Assembly (NCBI RefSeq): GCF_004104375.1
Contig: NZ_QOVM01000007.1
Location: 1-64,000, forward strand
Direction of reading: 5' to 3'
Source: Leeuwenhoekiella aequorea
GTDB taxonomy: Bacteria > Bacteroidota > Bacteroidia > Flavobacteriales > Flavobacteriaceae
DNA: 64,000 bases
Part shown: piece by piece, positions 60,326-64,000 of the stretch
Layout of the letters: each line of letters starts with the position of its first letter
How positions within the stretch are numbered: position 1 is the first letter of the stretch
Translations under genes and position numbers: made by a program
Notes under the pieces: model-generated
What the model was told of the DNA's origin: nothing
The model's input: only the letters and a program-made list of their open reading frames with translations
The model's database searches: none

Positions 60326-61390
60326 TTATAAAATGCTTTCCAGCAAATCTATATAAATCTGTATTCCCTCTTCGATTTCTTTAACGTAAATATACTCATC
60401 TGCACTGTGTGAACGGGTACTATCACCCGGACCCAACTTTAATGATGGGCAGCTTAAAACCGCCTGATCGCTCAAAGTTGGTGAACCATAAGTGCTTCGA
60501 CCTAGAGCAATGCCCGCTTTTACTAGTTCGTGCTCTTTAGGAATAGAAGACGAATTTAATCGTAAACTTCGTGGTTTTATAGAATCGCAAGGTGCTTGTG
60601 CTTGTAATAGATCTGCAATTTCCTTATTACTATATTGATCATTAACACGTACATCAACTACCAGATCAATGTCTGCAGGTACTGCGTTATGCTGTTTACC
60701 ACCTTTTATTTGAGTGACTGTCATTTTAACTTCTCCCAAAGCCTCAGAGACTTTTTCAAACTTAAAATCCTTAAACCATTGCAATACCGGTATACAATTG
60801 TAGATCGCATTGTTGTCATTAGGATGTGCCGCGTGTGAAGGAGTACCCAAAACCTGAGCATCAAAGACCACAAGTCCCTTTTCTGCAATGGCAAGATTCA
60901 TCAACGTAGGCTCACCTACAATAGCTACATCAATATGAGGGATAACTTTAAGCATACTATTTAACCCATTTGGACCGCTACTCTCTTCCTCACCACTCGC
61001 TACCAGAACTAAATTATATTTAGGATTTTCATAGGCATAGAAATACGTAAAAGTTGCAATTAATGAAACCAGACAACCACCAGCATCATTGCTACCCAAG
61101 CCGTATAATTTGCCATCTTCAATATCTGGAGAATATGGATCGCGCGTGTAGCCGTTATTTGGCTGAACAGTATCATGGTGACTATTTAAAAGTAAGGTGG
61201 TTTTTCCTTCTTTAAAATTCTTATTAGTTGCCCAGATATTATTTGCCTGTCTTTGAAATGGAATATCATGTGTATTAAACCAATTTTCAATAAATGAAGC
61301 CGTACCCTCTTCTTCAGATGAAAAAGACTGTGTTTTAATTAGATTTTTTAATAATTCTAGTGCCTCTTGCGTAAGTTTCTCTATGTTCAT
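60326..61390 (-). CDS. argE: M20-family deacetylase (ArgE-like, probably acting on N-acetylcitrulline)
   Basis: This 354-aa metallopeptidase-fold amidohydrolase has the M20 zinc motifs: LLLNSHHDTVQPNNGYTRDPY (His and Asp), GSNDAGGC (bridging Asp), SGEEESSGPNG (catalytic Glu-Glu) and a late SRSHSADEYIY with the final His. It should remove the acyl group from an acylated arginine precursor. Since the carbamoyltransferase beside it is of the acylornithine type, the substrate is likely N-acetyl- or N-succinylcitrulline rather than acetylornithine. It overlaps argB by one base (TAATG). Confidence 0.88.
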   Translation of the reverse strand: MNIEKLTQEALELLKNLIKTQSFSSEEEGTASFIENWFNTHDIPFQRQANNIWATNKNFKEGKTTLLLNSHHDTVQPNNGYTRDPYSPDIEDGKLYGLGSNDAGGCLVSLIATFTYFYAYENPKYNLVLVASGEEESSGPNGLNSMLKVIPHIDVAIVGEPTLMNLAIAEKGLVVFDAQVLGTPSHAAHPNDNNAIYNCIPVLQWFKDFKFEKVSEALGEVKMTVTQIKGGKQHNAVPADIDLVVDVRVNDQYSNKEIADLLQAQAPCDSIKPRSLRLNSSSIPKEHELVKAGIALGRSTYGSPTLSDQAVLSCPSLKLGPGDSTRSHSADEYIYVKEIEEGIQIYIDLLESIL

Positions 61391-62166
61391 TACAGTCGTA
61401 AGGTTGTAAAATTAGTATTGGTATTTTGTAGCATTTCAGGTTTGCCAAGTTGAACTTTATTTACACCGCCTTTTAATGCATAAAAGCAATTTTCTAACTT
61501 CGGAAGCAACCCATCTGCGATAATTTTGTCTTCTAATAATTCTGAATATTTAGAAGTATTTATCTCCCGTACAACAGAATCATCATTGGCAACATCAATC
61601 AATACCCCCGGCTTTTCAAAACAGTAGTTAAGCGTAACCTTGTAACTTTTAGAAAGCCCTATCGCCAGCTCACATGCGATTGTATCAGCATTTGTATTTA
61701 GCAATTGACCTTTACCATCGTGAGTTATTGCGCAAAATGCCGGTGTAATACCTATATCAAGTAATTTATCTATAAGCTCACTATTAACGCCAACAACATC
61801 TCCTACAAAACCAAAATCGATATTTTTTACTGGTCTTTTTACCGAATAAATTGTATTTCCATCAGCTCCAGAAAAACCCAGTGCATTGCAATTTCTAGCC
61901 TGCAAACCCGCTACAATATGTTTATTTACCTTACCGCCGTAAACCATGGTGATTACCTCGACGGTCTCAGCATCTGTAATTCTGCGTCCATCAATCATTT
62001 TTACAGCTATACCTAAGCGTTCTGCAAGTTCGGTAGCTAATTTACCTCCTCCGTGAACCAATATTTTAGGTCCTTCAAGGTTTGCAAACAAATCTAAAAA
62101 ATGCTGAAGATCTTCATCTTTTTCAATAATATTTCCACCTACTTTAACAATATGAAGATTTCTCAT
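61390..62166 (-). CDS. argB: Acetylglutamate kinase
   Basis: This 258-aa amino-acid-kinase-fold enzyme phosphorylates N-acetylglutamate. It begins HIVKVGGNIIEKDE, followed by ILVHGGGKLATELAERLG, MVYGGKVNKHIVAGLQ, and GLLPKLENCFYALKGGVNKVQLG near the end. There is no N-terminal extension for arginine feedback, so it is the short, arginine-insensitive kind. It lies 10 bp after the carbamoyltransferase gene. Confidence 0.95.
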   Translation of the reverse strand: MRNLHIVKVGGNIIEKDEDLQHFLDLFANLEGPKILVHGGGKLATELAERLGIAVKMIDGRRITDAETVEVITMVYGGKVNKHIVAGLQARNCNALGFSGADGNTIYSVKRPVKNIDFGFVGDVVGVNSELIDKLLDIGITPAFCAITHDGKGQLLNTNADTIACELAIGLSKSYKVTLNYCFEKPGVLIDVANDDSVVREINTSKYSELLEDKIIADGLLPKLENCFYALKGGVNKVQLGKPEMLQNTNTNFTTLRL

Positions 62167-62176
62167 AAGAATAGCG

Positions 62177-63127
62177 TTAATTGAGGTTCTCTAAAATTGA
62201 TTTGAGAATTACCTGAGCAGAATAGGTTCTATTATTTGCTTGTTCAATCACTACCGAATTCTTTCCATCTAAAACACTATCGGTAACGATTACATTTCTT
62301 CTTACCGGAAGACAATGCATAAACCTGGCTTCTCCTAACTTCTCATCAGTTATTGTCCAACTCGTGTGAGAATCTGTTGTGGCAAGCACTTTGCCATAAT
62401 TCTCATAGTTACTCCAGTTCTTCACGTAGACGAAGTCTGCATCCTTTAATGCTGCATCCTGATCATATTCTACTACCGAATCTTTTACAACAGCCTTATC
62501 CAGTTCGTAGCCTTTGGGATGTGTGATCGTGAAATCGACATCCATTTTCTGCATCATTCCTATAAATGAATTTGCTACGGCGTGAGGTAAAGCTTTAGGA
62601 TGTGGCGCCCAACTTAAAACCACTTTGGGCTTTTTCTTTTTTGCCAATTCTGTAATGGTAATGGCATCTGCAAGTGCTTGCAAAGGATGAGCTGTTGCAC
62701 TTTCCATATTAACAATAGGAACACTCGCATACTTAACAAAACTAGAAATTACATATTCAGATTCATCTTTAGCTTTATCCGTTAGAGTAGGAAAAGCGCG
62801 TACAGCAATAATATCTGCATATTGAGAAATCACTTGAGCAGCCTCTTTAATATGCTCTGACGTATCTGCATCCATAACAGTACCATCTTCAAATTCTAAT
62901 TTCCAGGCATCACTATTAAAGTTCATAACCGTGACATCCATTCCCAGATTGCTTGCAGCTTTTTCTGTACTTAACCGGGTGCGTAAGCTAGAGTTAAAAA
63001 ATAGCATTACAAGGCGCTTGCGCTTACCCAGTTGCTCATAAGCGTATGGATTATTTTTAAGTTCGCGCGCTTGCGCGATTAGTTCTTGTAGATCTGTAAT
63101 GTCGTCTAAACCAGTGTATTTTTTCAT
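62177..63127 (-). CDS. argF': N-acylornithine carbamoyltransferase (ArgF' type)
   Basis: This 316-aa enzyme transfers carbamoyl to an acylated ornithine. The carbamoyl-phosphate loop is FFNSSLRTRLSTEKAA in place of the STRT of ordinary ornithine carbamoyltransferase, and the second motif is FMHCLPVRRNVIVTDSVLDG. These features mark the acetylornithine/succinylornithine group known in Bacteroidota and Xanthomonas. Which acyl group it prefers cannot be decided here. It lies between argD and argB in the same operon. Confidence 0.9.
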   Translation of the reverse strand: MKKYTGLDDITDLQELIAQARELKNNPYAYEQLGKRKRLVMLFFNSSLRTRLSTEKAASNLGMDVTVMNFNSDAWKLEFEDGTVMDADTSEHIKEAAQVISQYADIIAVRAFPTLTDKAKDESEYVISSFVKYASVPIVNMESATAHPLQALADAITITELAKKKKPKVVLSWAPHPKALPHAVANSFIGMMQKMDVDFTITHPKGYELDKAVVKDSVVEYDQDAALKDADFVYVKNWSNYENYGKVLATTDSHTSWTITDEKLGEARFMHCLPVRRNVIVTDSVLDGKNSVVIEQANNRTYSAQVILKSILENLN

Positions 63128-63178
63128 TAGTGATTCCTGTCAAAAGATAAGTAGCAGCCGAAATCTCTGCTTAGTTGA

Positions 63179-64000
63179 TTATATTTTTTCTAGTTCTATT
63201 TTAAGTGCATCAAAAAACTGATCAATATGCACATTTTGCACTGTTAATGGCGGAAGTATGCGTATAAGATTCTTATTCTTTGCGCTTCCTGTAAAAATAT
63301 GTTGGTCGTAAATAAGTTGTTTTCTCAATGCTGAAGTATCAAAATCAAATTCAATTCCTAACATCAATCCACGTCCTTTTACACCTTTGATTTGAGGAAA
63401 ATCTAATGCCCTGGCATTAAAATGATCTGAAACCCGAAGGGCATGTTCCAGAAGGTTCTCTTCTTCTAAAACTTCAAGAACTGTTAGTGCCGCAACACAA
63501 GCCAGGTGGTTTCCTCCAAAGGTTGTTCCCAACATCCCAAATTCTGCATCTATTGAAGGATGAATTAAAATGCCTCCAACTGGGAAACCATTACCCATAC
63601 CTTTTGCCATCGAGATTAACTCTGGCTGTACATCGTACTCTTGGAATGCAAAAAATCTTCCTGTACGCCCAAAGCCAGCTTGAACCTCATCGGCGATAAG
63701 CATTGTTCCGGTTTGCTTGCACAATTTATCAATCCCTTCGTAAAATTCTTTTGTGCTTATATCTAAACCTCCTACTCCCTGAATAAACTCTACAATTACT
63801 GCACAAACATCACCTTTAGCAAGTACACCTGCTAACGCATCAAGATCACCTAGTGGTAAAAACTCAACCTCCTGTTGTGCATTTATTGGAGCAACAATCT
63901 TAGGATTATCTGTAGCTGCAACTGCGGCAGATGTGCGCCCGTGAAAGCTATTGTTAAAGGCAACAACCTTTTTTCTTCCTGTAACAAAAGAGGCTACTTT
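63179..64000 (-). CDS. argD: Acetylornithine aminotransferase, partial (N-terminus beyond window)
   Basis: The C-terminal 273 residues of a class-III aminotransferase are in the window; the open frame continues past position 64000. Visible motifs are NNSFHGRTSAAVAAT, VIVEFIQGVGG, LIADEVQAGFGRTGRFFAF and the PLP lysine in ISMAKGMGNGFPVGG, then TTFGGNHLACVAALTVLE. It makes the acylated ornithine used by the carbamoyltransferase. The 51-bp gap to the next gene fits the same operon, and the upstream arg genes (argC, argG) may be outside. Confidence 0.93.
   Translation of the reverse strand, partial: KVASFVTGRKKVVAFNNSFHGRTSAAVAATDNPKIVAPINAQQEVEFLPLGDLDALAGVLAKGDVCAVIVEFIQGVGGLDISTKEFYEGIDKLCKQTGTMLIADEVQAGFGRTGRFFAFQEYDVQPELISMAKGMGNGFPVGGILIHPSIDAEFGMLGTTFGGNHLACVAALTVLEVLEEENLLEHALRVSDHFNARALDFPQIKGVKGRGLMLGIEFDFDTSALRKQLIYDQHIFTGSAKNKNLIRILPPLTVQNVHIDQFFDALKIELEKI

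Noticed and set aside
1-64000. tRNA, rRNA and riboswitch genes
   Set aside because: On reading both strands I did not see any segment with a clear cloverleaf or known riboswitch core, so none are reported; a covariance-model scan could still find one.

Overview
The window looks like chromosome from a member of the Flavobacteriaceae (Bacteroidota). The evidence is low GC, AT-rich spacers, many N-terminal lipoprotein and secretion signals, a TAnnTTTG-type promoter element, and familiar family genes: dnaK, panB, a leuA-leuC-leuD-leuB cluster, an argD-argF'-argB-argE'-argH cluster that uses the acetylated-intermediate carbamoyltransferase, and a NodT/RND/MFP efflux operon. I cannot name the genus.

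Positions 1-14.6 kb (with decayed traces to about 17.8 kb) and 24.0-27.4 kb are accessory DNA. The dominant structure is a head-to-tail series of small gene cassettes, nearly all genes on the + strand, separated by imperfect inverted repeats of roughly 120-200 bp. At every intact junction the cassette begins GTT-N7-A and the repeat at that cassette's own 3' end begins C-N7'-AAC, where N7' is the reverse complement of that cassette's N7. This is the hallmark of integron attC sites: the two cores of one circularised cassette pair with each other. Here the variable paired core is longer (10 bp) than the classical 7-bp GTTRRRY. No integron integrase is present, so these look like two arrays without an integrase in reach. 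Cassette cargo includes an unknown membrane protein, a duplicated zinc-ribbon protein with a uracil-DNA-glycosylase-like protein, secreted proteins, a DUF4062 protein, two CAAX-type or DUF4238-type proteins, and a DUF1883-TIR protein. Four kinds of insertion sequence have landed in the array: an IS3-family copy with a frameshifted orfB, an IS1182-family copy inside an attC site, and two IS110-family remnants that both abut the left core of an attC site, plus an IS3/IS30 scrap.

Positions 14.7-24.0 kb and 27.5-32.7 kb hold mixed chromosomal genes: a repeat-rich surface lipoprotein, an alpha/beta hydrolase, a methionine aminopeptidase, a YHYH-MORN-SCO1 cluster, a cupin, an ArsR/CBU_0592/short-chain dehydrogenase set, and a DoxX-OhrR pair. 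Several broken genes lie here.

From 32.8 kb to the end the window is core chromosome: dnaK, a CPBP protease, umuDC (with a UmuD that has lost its Ser/Lys catalytic dyad), sdaA, a large secreted MACPF-ankyrin protein, panB, an RluA-type pseudouridine synthase, an EamA transporter, leucine biosynthesis genes, a frameshifted DUF2306 gene, a tripartite efflux pump, and the arginine operon, whose argD runs off the right edge.
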